Assembly (NCBI GenBank): GCA_947095535.1
Contig: OX352772.1
Span: 143,726,660 to 143,790,659, forward strand
DNA from: Poecilobothrus nobilitatus
Taxonomy: Eukaryota; Arthropoda; Insecta; Diptera; Dolichopodidae
Direction: 5' to 3'
DNA length: 64,000 bases
Below, in pieces: positions 1 to 10,017 of this stretch. The translations under genes and the position numbers were made by a program. Under the pieces are notes generated by a model. The model ran no database searches, was not told where the DNA came from, and saw nothing but the letters and a program-made list of their open reading frames with translations. Positions within the stretch are counted from its first letter, which is position 1, and every line of letters begins with the position of its first letter.

Positions 1-1129
1 CCATTAAAGTACTTGTACCCTTACTTTAACATCCACCCAAAACACAAACATATATGCATTTCTTTACGACTCATCACAAAATAAGTAACTACACTACACT
101 ATTATAAATAACCTAAGGGAATTCCTAAAGAGAATGACCCCTATAAAATAAATCACTACCACAATGGGAAATTCCTCACAGGCCAATGGCCCTCTTACAG
201 AATTTCCATGATCAACAACTTGAAATCACTCAACCGAAAAACGGAACTACAATAAATAACTCAAAATCACTCAAGCGGAAACCGGAAACGACAACCGTAT
301 AATATAATTCCCATTGGTACAATATGGCATGATTTTTTCCCAGGCCAAATTGACCTATTACCTATTTACGTGTCTACATACCGTATCACCGTTCTCCACA
401 TACCGTTTCTCTTCAAAATTATTTACTTCTGCAACAACTGATATAACCTCAATTTTATTCGATATTACTAAATAACTTGAATTTAACTCCTCTTTGGTTA
501 CAATAATTACCCTTTTTTTTAGAATAATTACATGTATCATATTTTCTATTTTTCTTATATTTCGTTGATTGTTGTTCCGATTTATCAAACAAAATTTCTT
601 TAACCATTCTGTCTTTATTTGAATCTATAGCATCAGCTCTGATATTTCTTTCAAATGTGGTTAATTCATTACTTAAATCTTAAAATTTATATCTCTATTT
701 TTTTAAGTAGCATCCAACTAGGATAAAATCAATCAAATTTCCTTGATAATATACTCAATTCTTTACATATTATAATTAAGTAAAAATATCCAGTATTCTA
801 TGAAATATAGAGCAGTAAAGAGCAGTATTTTTAAAAAAAACTAGGGAGAAGCAAAAAATTACATACTAAATTTTCAAGATTCATTCAATGAGATGAGATT
901 AAAGGCATACTAATATTAAAGAATAAACCAGAAGTAGAACCATCAAAATTCTAACACTAACAACAAGATTTTCCTAAACAAATAGAGTAGATGTCATGGA
1001 AGTCAACAATATAAAAATTAAAAAGAACGTAACAAGTAAAAATAAAAGTGATAATTGAAATTTTTTTATAAACTAGTCTCGGAACTACTTATTATTAATA
1101 TAACAATAGAAAATAGAACCCTTTTTTAC
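1..1129. other. AT-rich stretch, no gene recognised
   Basis: No protein motif or RNA fold is recognised here. A short minus-strand open frame near 358-588 is rich in Asn, Ile and Val and resembles nothing I know. The stretch may include the decayed 5' part (LTR, gag) of the Gypsy element that becomes recognisable at about 1130, but no LTR or primer-binding site could be made out. Confidence 0.6.
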
Positions 1130-1372
1130 GAGGGTCCGTGGAAAACCGACTTTTGCCCTAATTGATACGGGATCTAGCTTTAGTATTACAGATGATAAAA
1201 TAAAGGGTTTTAAAAAAATATAAATCCATCAGTTCCTTTTCCAACAATTAACTGAAACGATTTCATTCATTAATAAGAAAGAAAAAAATTTACCAAACAG
1301 AAAATACCAAATGATAATAGGTTCTGACTTATTAAATAGTTTAGAGAGTATAATAGATTTTGAAAAGGAATA
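1130..1372 (+). pseudogene. Gypsy/errantivirus-like protease remnant
   Basis: This is the start of the recognisable pol region of a decayed LTR retroelement. One plus-strand frame reads ALIDTGSSFSI, the aspartic-protease active-site signature (DTG), followed about 130 bases on by a segment of the IGSDLL type and an IDFEK-like segment that normally separates protease from reverse transcriptase in Gypsy elements. Frameshifts and stops surround it. The protease would cleave the Gag-Pol polyprotein in an intact element; here it cannot act. The rest of pol resumes after an AT-rich tandem repeat. Confidence 0.7.
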
Positions 1373-1451
1373 ATAAATTTAAATGAACAAAATACAAAAT
1401 ACACAGTATAAATTAATCGCATATGTATGTTAGAATATGTCTAAATAGTAT

Positions 1452-1625
1452 AAAATACGCGTATAAATTTAACGTATGTTATGTTAGAAACAAAAAACCT
1501 AAAAATAAATTTATTAAAATTAGGTCATTTTAATTCGTAAAATACGCGTATTAACATATGTATGTTAGAAACAAAAAACCCAACAATAAATTTATTAAAA
1601 TTAGGCCATTTTAATTCGTAATAAC
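1452..1625. repeat. 87-bp tandem duplication inside the Gypsy remnant
   Basis: Two copies of an AT-rich unit that contains AATACGCGTAT, ATGTTAGAAACAAAAAACC and TTTATTAAAATTAGG begin at about 1452 and 1539, giving a period of 87 bp. A partial third copy may lie just upstream (ATGTATGTTAGAATATG near 1425). The array sits between the protease and RT parts of the Gypsy element. Confidence 0.75.
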
Positions 1626-1759
1626 GTTCAGAATAGAAAAACTAATTAAAATATTTTTCAAATTGTTTTTGAAAAATAGAGATACATTGACACTAGCAAA
1701 TAAAACAAGAATAGAAAATAGTAACAACAACTGACCAATCCATAAATTCAAAATTGTAT

Positions 1760-2166
1760 AAACACCCACCAAAGCACGAAGAAGAGGTGAGAAAACAAAT
1801 AGGAGAAGAGGAAGGCGAAGGAATTATTAGAAAAAGTAATTCTCGCTATTACAGTCCTTTAATAGTAGTACGATTCATTAGAAAATAAATTTAGGGTTGT
1901 TTTAGACTATAGAAAAGACTAAATAAAGTGACTGTGGACTTTAGACTTAATAAAGTGACTGTGGACGATAAATTTCCGTTACCGAACATTGACTCAATAT
2001 TAGTTAAATTGGGTAAAGCACAGTATTTTAAGACATTAGACTTGCAAAGAGTTACCACCAAAAATCTAATAAAAGACGAAGACGGACAAAAAGCAGAATT
2101 TGTAACGTAACATGGGTTATAGGAATTTAATAATTGCCGTTTGGTCTCAAAAACGCTCCGGAGACA
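1760..2166 (+). pseudogene. Gypsy/errantivirus-like RT, N-terminal part
   Basis: The order of motifs is that of a Gypsy-type reverse transcriptase: a GIIRKSNS segment, a DYRK-type segment, then FPLPNIDSIL and KLGKAQYFKTLDL (fingers and palm entry with the first catalytic Asp), and finally an FGLKNAPET segment cut off at about 2166 by a SINE. Stops and shifts occur before 1928. The YxDD part of the palm is missing, probably lost in a deletion next to the SINE, because the sequence after the SINE resumes downstream of it. Confidence 0.85.
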
Positions 2167-2545
2167 GCGGCCTTTCATACGAAAAGTCTCGGGATCAAAC
2201 CCCGGCTGGGTCATATAAATTAATAAAAAATAATAGACATTTTTCTTATAATATCTAATTAGTAGAATATAATTAAATTAAAAATAAGTATATATATGTC
2301 CTATAAATTATAAATAATATCATATATAGCTACATAATAGCTACATATCATATAATAGCTACATAATAAAATAATAATAATAGCTACATAATTGTTGTAT
2401 GAGATAATAGATGGCGTAGAAATAAAAAAAAGAAACGGCTTAGTGAAATTAATTATTCCAGAAACTAAAACTTAGTCAAATATGAATAATAAATGACTTA
2501 GTGCATACCCCATGCTTCTTCATGGAGTGGAAAGAAAAAAAAACA
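2167..2545 (+). mobile_element. tRNA-derived SINE, copy 1 (5'-truncated)
   Basis: The copy begins inside the tRNA-like head, keeps the B-box region (GGGATCAAACCCC, then GGCTGGGTCATA), continues through the same AT-rich body as the copy at 17.8 kb, and ends in the family tail (GACTTAGTGCATACCCCATG followed by a CTTC..GGAG-type end and an A-rich run). The A box is missing. It interrupts the Gypsy RT just after FGLKNAPET. Several substitutions in the B box suggest it is older than copy 3. Confidence 0.8.
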
Positions 2546-2589
2546 TTATTAATAAGGTAATTTAAAGAACATTTAAGATAAATTTACAG

Positions 2590-3259
2590 TATTTTTAAAA
2601 TTTTAGAGGATAAAAATTTAAAAATCCAAATAAATAAAAGACGAACTGAAACCTAACCCAAATAAAATTAGGACTATTCAAAATTTAGCTTCACCAAAAA
2701 CCGAAAAACAAACTAAAAGTTTCCTAAGATTAATTGCCTACTATATTAACCATCCTATTTATATCAATGCATTTGAAAAAATAAAATCACTTATAATAGA
2801 TCATCTAGTAACTAAATACTCTAATTTTGAAAAACCTTTCGTTCTTACAAGTTATGCATCAAATTATGGAGACGGTGCTGTTTTATCATAAGAAGCACAT
2901 CCCGTCTGTTTTGCTTCGCGAACATTAAACAAGCAAGAACGAAATTATTCCGTAGATAAAGAATTGCTCGCAATGTTGTTGTCAGTGAACTACTTTCAAC
3001 CTTATCTTTACGGTAACAAATTAAAAATATTGATCACCATAATTGCCTATAAAATATTTGCATGTCAAATATAAAGGAAAAGATTTATCACTTAGGTATC
3101 AAAAGTGGTTATTAAAACTACATAAATACCAATTTAAAATCGAATACCTTAAAGATTATGAAAATCCTGTTTACTTCGACTTTTTAAGTAAAATTGAGAA
3201 TACGGATGAAGAGTAAATGGGGGAGAAAATGATAAAGAATCCAATGAATCCTAAATAAT
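2590..3259 (+). pseudogene. Gypsy/errantivirus-like RT end and RNase H part
   Basis: The frame first reads through a connection segment (KQTKSFLRLIAYY) and then an RNase H-like domain with FVLTSYAS, an in-frame stop, FASRTLNKQERNYS and DKELLAMLLSVNYF, all typical of the RNase H of Gypsy polyproteins. It is then cut at 3259 by a mariner insertion. Pol sequence continues on the other side of the mariner (HSAEE-like segment at 4570-4635), so this is one element with an insertion rather than two fragments. Confidence 0.85.
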
Positions 3260-4562
3260 GGGTGTTCAAAATTGAGGTATCATTTTGATTTTGCCGTCAT
3301 TTTTTTTCTACCTGGAATTTTTATACGAGGTTTCTTTAGGTATATTCTAAATACATTCCGGTTAGTTGATATGGAACGTTACACGAAGGAACAACGTGTT
3401 TTTGTTATTACAACATTTTTTGAAAATGGTAAAAGTTTTCAAGATGTAATTAGGAAATTTCGAACAAAATTTTGGTAGAGAAAATGCTCCAACAAATCGT
3501 GCCATCAAGCTGATGGTTGATAAATTTCTAGAAAATGGATCTGTTCTTGATAACAGAGGCAACATTTATCAAAGTAGTGGCCGTTCAACCGAGAATGTAG
3601 CAGCTGTGAGCAGAAGTGTTGAAGAAGATCCAAAAACTTCCATTCGTCGTCGTTCGCAGCAATTAAACATCAAACCATCCACATTATTCAACATTTTGCA
3701 TCATGATCTCCATTTAAAGGCTTATAAGATCCAGCTGACGCAAGAATTAAAACCAACTGACCATGCATTACGTCGACAATTTGTTTCTTGGGCAATCGAA
3801 AAACAAGAAGAAAATGAGAATTTTTTTAACAAAATAATCTTCACCGACGAAGCTCATTTCCAGCTCAATGGCTACGTCAATAAACAGAATTGCCGCATTT
3901 GGGGTGAAGAGAATCCAAGAGTTATCTTAGAGCAACCAGTACATCCACAAAAAGTTACGGTTTGGTGTGGTTTGTGGTCAGGAGGAATTATCGGACCATA
4001 TTTTTTTGAAAACGCAAATGGAAATGCGATTACGGTCAATGGAAATCGCTACAGGGAGATGATCCGAAGCTTTTTGTGGCGGGAAATTGATGATTTGGAC
4101 GTAGAGAATATGTGGTTTCAACAGGACGGTGCCACTTGCCACACAGCAAGAGAAACAATGGATCTTTTGAAGGAAAAGTTCAAAGATCGCATTATTTCTC
4201 GTAGAGGAAGAGTGATGTGGCTACCAAGATCGTGCGATTTGACACTGTTGGATGTTTTTTTTGTGGGGTTTTGTGAAATCGAAAGTGAAAGTGCAATAAT
4301 CCCACAACAATTCAAGTGCTTAAAAACAACATTATCGAGCAGATTTCAACCATTGAGAACAGTTTATTGAACAACGTGATTCAGAATTTTGGTAAAAGAT
4401 TGGAAGCCTGCCGAAGTAGTAGAGATGGTCACTTGGCCGACATAATTTTTCATTATTAACCGGAACCTATTTGTAATAAATTAAAATAAAAATATATTTA
4501 ATATTTCAAAAAAAAAGTCTTTTTTTATTAAAATTAAAATGATACCTCAATTTTGAACACCC
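3260..4562 (+). mobile_element. mariner-type DNA transposon, DD41D (rosa-like)
   Basis: The element is 1303 bp and bounded by inverted repeats of about 33 bp that start GGGTGTTCAAAATTGAGG (3260-3292 and 4530-4562, one mismatch). A TA follows the right end; the left flank reads AAT, so the TA duplication is not intact. It carries one transposase gene, annotated separately, and lies inside the Gypsy element. The near-identity of the two ends suggests insertion well after the Gypsy copy had begun to decay. Confidence 0.93.
3371..4460 (+). pseudogene. mariner transposase, DD41D type, two frameshifts
   Basis: A transposase of the Tc1/mariner superfamily would bind the terminal repeats and cut and paste the element at TA sites. 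The N-terminal helix-turn-helix starts MERYTKEQRV at 3371; the frame shifts near 3475; the main open part runs 3513-4370. Catalytic residues are visible in IIFTDEAHF (first Asp), WFQQDGATCH (second Asp) and DLTLLD (third Asp, where the family usually has DLTPLD). I count 41 residues between the second and third Asp in a single frame, hence DD41D, the spacing described for the rosa family of tephritid and other flies. A second shift in the T-run near 4255 moves the C-terminal end (finishing HLADIIFHY) to another frame. Not functional as it stands. Confidence 0.92.
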
Positions 4563-4692
4563 TAATGTTGAAGATGATTTCACAACAGTATATTCTGCTG
4601 AGGAAGAATTACTAGACCATATTGGCATTAAAAAATGAATAGTTAATATATATAAAACGCAAATTATTCTTACGAATAATAAAAATTTTTAG
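4563..4692 (+). pseudogene. Gypsy pol linker, resumed after mariner
   Basis: The frame reads VEDDFTTVYSAEEELLDHIG, typical of the linker between RNase H and integrase in errantivirus-like pol. It restores continuity of the Gypsy element across the mariner. Confidence 0.7.
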
Positions 4693-5620
4693 GTAGGAGA
4701 ATAATATATATAACTCAATACGATTTCAGTAATTTAAATGATATTTTAAGAAGATATATTTGGAAAAATATAGCAGGTACAAGTTCAGAATTACCAGATC
4801 ATGAGTATATGATTGTACAAAATAAACTTATAGAATTATTTTCAAATTTATTTTATTTTATTTACTTATTTGTACTCCTTAAATTTACAATTTTTGTTTA
4901 CAAAAGTTATTTTTTTATTTATTTATAGAGACCCAGATATTTATAATCTTTACAACCATTAATTAGATTTAATTTTATTTTTTTAATTGTTTCGAATATT
5001 TTCTTATATTTGTTAATATCTTTTTGTTTTCGGAAAAACTAGTGAAAGAACAATCCTATATGAAACTATTAATTAACCTAACTTACATTTATTATCTATT
5101 AAGTTAAAATTAGTTGAGACTTTGAATTAAATGATTTTTTGAAAATCTATTATTTGAATTGAACTTACTGTTATTATTTAATATTTGATCTGTAATATTG
5201 TTAATGTTCGGCTTATTGTGAATTATTGGTGTCGACTATTAAAAAACAGATTTAACATGATCTTTAAAATATTGTTTTGCGCTATTCAAAGTTTTTTTTA
5301 TATGAGTTGTAGCGCTATCTTTCCAGATCGGTGCTGCATAACAGATAACTGGTTGAAATATGCTCTTCATAATTATTAGTTTATTTTCAGACGACAATTT
5401 GGAATTTCTACAAATTTTAAAAATGGAAAATATTCTAGGTAGGAGAATTGATCTTATAGCTTAGGTAGGTAGCAGAGTAATATATATAGATCAAAATGAT
5501 TTCAGTAATTTAAATGATATTTTAAGAAGATATATTCTGGTATAACAGCTACATATTCAGAATTACCGGATCATGGATATAATATTATACAAAATAAACG
5601 TACAGAATTATTTTTAAATT
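4693..5620. repeat. about 150-bp direct repeat flanking a LINE fragment
   Basis: The Gypsy segment at 4693-4850 (GTAGGAGAATAATATATAT, then ATTTCAGTAATTTAAATGAT, then CAGAATTACCAGATCATG) is repeated with about 10-15% divergence at 5443-5620. A minus-strand LINE fragment lies between the copies. The duplication is far longer than a normal LINE target-site duplication. Confidence 0.75.
4851..5440 (-). pseudogene. Jockey-type LINE fragment, 3' end
   Basis: On the minus strand, 5215-5390 encodes NNKLIIMKSIFQPVICYAAP, the segment after the RT domain of Jockey-superfamily LINE ORF2 proteins. The same family occurs at 37.2-38.5 kb (MKTIFQPILCYSAP). The rest, to 4851, is AT-rich and probably the 3' UTR. 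The fragment is strongly 5'-truncated and sits in the Gypsy element. Confidence 0.75.
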
Positions 5621-5639
5621 ATAGATTTATTAAATTTAT

Positions 5640-6370
5640 AATACATTCCTATAGAAAACAAGAAGTGAAAATGGAAAGAGAAACAGTGAAGCAAATTTCA
5701 TGTTAACATGTTAAAGAAAGCTATCACTCAGGTATAATAGAAACTTATAACCAGTTAAAAAGTATAATATATTATCCAAAATGATTAGAAACAATTCAAA
5801 TTGTCATAAATCAATGCGATATCTGTCAACAGATTAAATGCGACAGAAAACCTATTGAACATAAATATAATATCACTGAAAAACATAGTGATATAAATCA
5901 AATTATCCATATCGATACTTACGGAATTATGAAATGTACATTTTTAATCGTAATGGACAAATTATTTAAATTAGGTTCTGCATATTATCTATCAGACAGA
6001 AACCAATTAACTATTATCAAACAAATAGAAGAACATTTTGCAAAGTTAGTTAAACATAAGAAAATTTATTTTCTATATTTTCATATTTACGCTTTCAAAA
6101 CTTCCTAGCGGAAAAATTTATAATTTTAAAACTAACTGAAAGGAACTTTTCGTGTAAACAAATAATTCAAAGAGCTGTTAGAAGTTACAATGAACGATTC
6201 AATTCCTGCATAAAAAACACACCACTAAACGTAGAAAGTAAAGTTTCGGATTATGAAAAAATTAGAAAACTTATGACTAAGATTAAATTAGACAAATTAG
6301 TTAAACTTAATCAAATTAAGGAAAATTATAATGAAACTAGATCGACAGCTTTCGTTAAAAACTAAATAGC
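5640..6370 (+). pseudogene. Gypsy/errantivirus-like integrase remnant
   Basis: The sequence shows the HHCC zinc finger of a retroviral-type integrase (HSGIIETYNQ, later INQCDICQQIKC) and the start of the catalytic core (HIDTYGI, then a VMDKLFK segment). The core is cut short near 6060, so its last catalytic residues are missing. A downstream segment (RSYNERFNSCIKNTPL) matches the C-terminal end of Gypsy integrases. Integrase would insert the cDNA into the host genome; this copy is broken by stops and a deletion. Confidence 0.85.
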
Positions 6371-6419
6371 AGTTAGGCATAAAGAACAACAAATACAAAA
6401 AAATAAAATTAGATAATGT

Positions 6420-7900
6420 ACATTTGATAAATATTAAAAGACTCTTAAAATCAGACACTCATTTTACAGACGATACTGACAATAAAAACTAATTTCAGGC
6501 TTGAATGTTAGTCTATTAGAACTAAGCAGAATAAATTATATTATATAAATTCAAATATGGGATTTAAAAATTTGAAATATGGGATTTGATTTGTAAAAAT
6601 CCAATTAGTAAAAGAAGATATAGGTACACAAACGGACATTGTCATACATATTATTCATCGAGTTGAAAATTTGTATGTACTTGAAAATATTTCAAATAAA
6701 AGAAATAGACTAGAATCAGAACAAAGAGAAATATTACAAACCTTGACATCGGAAACACATTTACGACGTAGCGAATACAATGTCACACGACCATAGATGT
6801 AAACTTAAAACATTTTACATTGTTTCATGATCGGAAACTAATTTTATACTGTATTCGCGACCCATTTTCACGATGCGCGTTGTTAAATTGTGTATCAAAA
6901 AATGTTTGGATACACAATTGCCAATATTATGGCATTTTCATAAACAATCTGACTGCAATAGTACGTTGTAAGAAGCCCTCGTAAATTGGGAATAAGAAGT
7001 CGGACCGACATGATTTAAAAAATGTACTCCCCGTTTTGTAGCATAATTTTAATGTAATAAACAAAAACCAAAAAATTCGATTTTTAAGCTCGCCCCAAAA
7101 ACGAACCACAAGAACTAAAGTGCCACTTTCCGGAACTCTTTTTTATCTAAGAACAAGGTTTTTCAAATCGCATCGCTTCGACTCTAGATTCCTAACGTTA
7201 GAGGGCTTCTCCAAAATAATAACCAGTATTTATAAAAGTCGACATTTTATTTTTGATGTGATCGGAATTGTAAACAAAACATATTGTATTTTCGACACAA
7301 TGCGTTTGGGTTCATAAATTTTACCTTGTATTATTTTTATATTGTATCAGGTTGCAGTTTTTTGCTACTTTTCCGATGTCACCCAAATGTTAGAAATTGC
7401 AAACAAACTAAGAGCTATATTACCAACAAGAAGATTAAAACGTGAATTAATGAACGGCATCAGTTTTATGTCTAATTCGTTATTTGAGACAATGAACAAG
7501 CAAGACCGACAAAATATAGAAAAACATTTACAATTAGTAGATAATAACAACCATTTATTAAAAAAATCAAACTAAAATTAATAATGAATTTCATAGAACG
7601 ATAAGTCAAATTAAAAAAATTATAAAAAATGACAGAAAAATAATAATAAAAAAAAACAAACTTTTTAGTAAATTCTCTTAGCCAACAAAATTTATACTTA
7701 GATTTACTTTTCAAAACTCAATTTATAAATGAAAATTTAATACAATACAAGATAAATAAGCTTCTATTGGGCATGGAATTATACACCCAAATATATCAAC
7801 AGATGAAAAAGAAAATTATGAGATACACTTTTACAAATTACAATACCTACAATTAAAATTCCTTTTTACTGCAATTAAAATTCCAAAAAAATTTACAAAA
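6420..7900 (+). pseudogene. errantivirus-like envelope remnant
   Basis: Downstream of integrase, the position of an envelope gene in errantivirus-like Gypsy elements, a 77-codon open stretch (7342-7575) contains a basic RRLKR motif followed by a Leu/Asn/Lys-rich region like the start of an envelope fusion subunit. Similar sequence continues, broken by stops, to about 7900. A separate piece (6480-6800) upstream may be the N-terminal part; the two are separated by a fold-back element. I base the call mainly on position and on the basic cleavage-like motif, so it is less certain than the pol pieces. The copy is clearly dead. Confidence 0.55.
6870..7312. mobile_element. fold-back (inverted-repeat) element in the envelope remnant
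   Basis: The two halves are imperfect inverted copies around a centre near 7110. The left half read on the minus strand and the right half read on the plus strand share blocks such as GAGGGCTTCT and TTTTTYAAATCR. The short peptides they would encode are also alike (FFKSxRxD...EGF on each arm), which independently supports the inverted structure. No transposase is present, so it would be non-autonomous. The outer ends are not sharply defined. Confidence 0.6.
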
Positions 7901-7926
7901 GTGTTACTCTTTACCACTAAAACTCG

Positions 7927-8150
7927 CCCAGTTAATTTGGTTGCCATCCATTAAACTGTTTTGGTACAAGGGCTCAATGAAATTTTTTAATTTTAATGTT
8001 GTCGTGCTTAAACGTTTTGATCAATTGAGTTACAAAAATGTAACAGAAACAGAAACAAGAAATAGAACAGAAACTTACTAAGTTGACTTGGTTACGATCC
8101 ATTAACGCGTTTCGGTACCATAGTCTACCAAAAAAGATTTTGGATTTTGT
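7927..8150. repeat. two direct repeats about 156 bp apart
   Basis: A segment of roughly 60 bp (core TTGGTTGCCATCCATTAA) at 7927-7990 recurs at 8083-8150 (TTGGTTACGATCCATTAA). The copies differ at about one base in four. Their role is unknown; they follow the envelope remnant and might belong to the 3' end of the Gypsy element. Confidence 0.55.
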
Positions 8151-8199
8151 TTCCGAATTGTGTCCGATTTTGAAGGATAAATTCACGGTCTTAAAGAAA

Positions 8200-8627
8200 A
8201 CCTAAGACAAATTTTTGATAAGCTTCGTTATCCCATTACCGCACTAGTACCTATTTAAAATATTTTGCCTAATTTGCCTAGCTATTTAAAATTTTTTTGC
8301 CTACCTATTTAAAATATTTTTCCTACTGCCTAAATTTTTTAATTGTTATTATAAAAGATATTTCCAAAACCCTTTTCTTTTATTTACATAGTTTTTATTA
8401 TTCTACAAAAAGCTTCCAAATAAATTTGTAATAATTTGTAAACAAAATAACCTAATTAAATATATTAAGAATAATGTGTTTAAATTTTAACAGCATATAA
8501 CATTTTGGGCAGTTATTTAAAAACAAACTTTCCTCTTACTCGAAAAATACTATAAACACAATTAATTATATTAGTAACAATATTCTCATTTCAGTGCAGT
8601 ATTTAATCAAATATCAGTACACACATA
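8200..8627. other. AT-rich spacer with short tandem repeat
   Basis: At 8255-8340 a unit like ATTTAAAATATTTTGCCTA is repeated three to four times in imperfect form. The rest is AT-rich without recognised content. Confidence 0.6.
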
Positions 8628-9033
8628 ATTTTTTTTTTTCCTTGCCACTCCAATGAGGAGTATAGGGCATCCACTAAGTCATTTATTATTCATATTTGAC
8701 TAAGCTTCAGTTTCGTGAATCATTAATTTCACTAAGCCGTTGATTACTCGGCTGTAGCTATTGTGGAAGTAAGAAGTTTCTTTTAACTCTACGCCATCTA
8801 TTATCTTAAAGAAGAATTATGGTTTATTCTTATTTTATTATATACTTAGCTATTACAATATGGTATTAATTATAATTTATAAGATATATTATATTAATTT
8901 TTAATTTAATTATATTCTACTAATTATATATTATAAGAAAATCTATATTATTTTTATTAATTTATATGACCCAGCCGAGAGCTTTCGTATGAAAGGCCGG
9001 TGTTTTAACCACTACACCATTATCTGAATGCAC
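8628..9033 (-). mobile_element. tRNA-derived SINE, copy 2 (near full length)
   Basis: Read on the minus strand, the element starts with a tRNA-like head that has an A-box-like segment (TGGTGTAGTGGTTAAAAC), an anticodon-arm-like hairpin (CCTTTCATACGAAAGG) and a damaged B-box region ending GGCTGGGTCATA. An AT-rich body and the family tail follow (ACTTAGTGGATGCCCTATAC, then CTCCTCATTGGAG, GGCAAGG) and an A-run of about 12. Flanks carry CACATAATT-like sequence on both sides, a possible target-site duplication. Part of the B box is deleted in this copy. Confidence 0.88.
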
Positions 9034-9379
9034 ATACATAATTAACGAATTATGCACATAATTAACGAACAGAAAATCTTACAATTCTTACATATATTTC
9101 TACCCTCATTTTATATCCGTTTGAAAATATTATTAAATGTAAAGATAAAAACAATCCTGTAGTGGGCCTTTTTATTATTTATTATTATTATTAACAGGTG
9201 TTATTGAACTTACTCGTGGTTAAAGGAATCTGGCAAGCTAGTTTAGACACACTTCCCGTTAAGGTAGAGATTTGAAATTTTAGACACAGTTTAGGTTCCA
9301 GCGGCAATACATGATTCTGAAATAATAATACCAAAAAACAGTAGAAAAGTTAACAAAATTAGCAAAATCAAATTTTCAT
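9034..9379. other. AT-rich spacer, nothing recognised
   Basis: Contains a short duplication of GCACATA..ATTAACGAA next to the SINE and a TTATTA microsatellite near 9170. No coding or RNA feature is seen. Confidence 0.6.
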
Positions 9380-10017
9380 ACAAAGATATTGCGTAATGGA
9401 ACGAGAGGTCTCAGGTTCGATTCCCGGCTGGGTAACATATAATTATAATATTCAATACTTTATATAAATACTTTATATCATAATAATTAAAAATATCTAA
9501 AAAATAAAGAAAAATAATATTTAGTAAAATATAATATAAAAATAATACCTATAATCATGTTCCTGTGATACTTCTTAACTCTATTGCCATTATTAATATA
9601 CTAAATATTGTATAGCACCGCATGTGCTATTGTCAAAATGACATAATTGACAAGTGCAATGACATTAACCAAGGAAAAGTTATATCGCAACGAAACAAGT
9701 GGAGACGACATATTGCGAAAAATTTGGCGGAACAGATGACAAAAATTTACATGGTTCATTATGGATGTGTCATCAACATATCGTTCGCACTCAACATCTG
9801 GCGGAGAAAATTTGAAACGTCATGCTAGTCTCTTCTACTAGACGATAGATGGGCACGATAGGACATCTAAAAATAGAATAGCTACGACAGACCAATCACT
9901 TACGTAGTGAAAATACACGATTCTTGAAACAGAAACAACGTCTAGGGTAAATAATGGAAACACGGATAGGAATCTCGGCATACGAATAAGGACACGGTTA
10001 GTACAATGAAATGTGCG
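9380..10017 (+). mobile_element. RTE-1 LINE, 5' part with tRNA-like head
   Basis: This is the 5' end of an RTE-like LINE. It starts with a tRNA-like head (GGTCTCAGGTTCGATTCCC then GGCTGGGTAACATA, with a perfect B box at 9414-9424), then about 130 bp of AT-rich DNA, then a block (ATACCTATAATCATGTTCC) shared with RTE-2 (ATACCTATAACCGTGGTTCC at 54.07 kb), and finally the start of the endonuclease frame, where TRLVQ-stop-NVRTF corresponds to TRFAQWNIKTL of RTE-2. The frame breaks off in a poly-T run at 10021. The continuation appears at 13.6 kb (STTLSGASKLAQLEDQ), so this element is split by a 3.6-kb insertion. Confidence 0.72.
9385..9437 (+). promoter_or_regulatory. tRNA-like head with B box, 5' end of RTE-1
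   Basis: GGTTCGATTCC (9414-9424) matches the pol III B box exactly and is flanked by CCCGGCTGGGT, as in the SINE heads at 2.2, 9.0 and 17.9 kb. The A-box half is weak here. It could act, or have acted, as an internal pol III promoter; this is inferred from sequence only. Confidence 0.65.

Noticed and set aside
1..8230. Paired LTRs of the Gypsy element
   Set aside because: No pair of long direct repeats with TG...CA ends could be found by eye; the 5' end may be outside the window or decayed.
8770..9590. SINE body segment (TAACTCTACGCCATCTATTA) resembling the RTE-1 5' region (TAACTCTATTGCCATTATTA)
   Set aside because: The match is about 20 bp and in the opposite orientation relative to the elements; may be chance, so not used as evidence for the LINE/SINE link.
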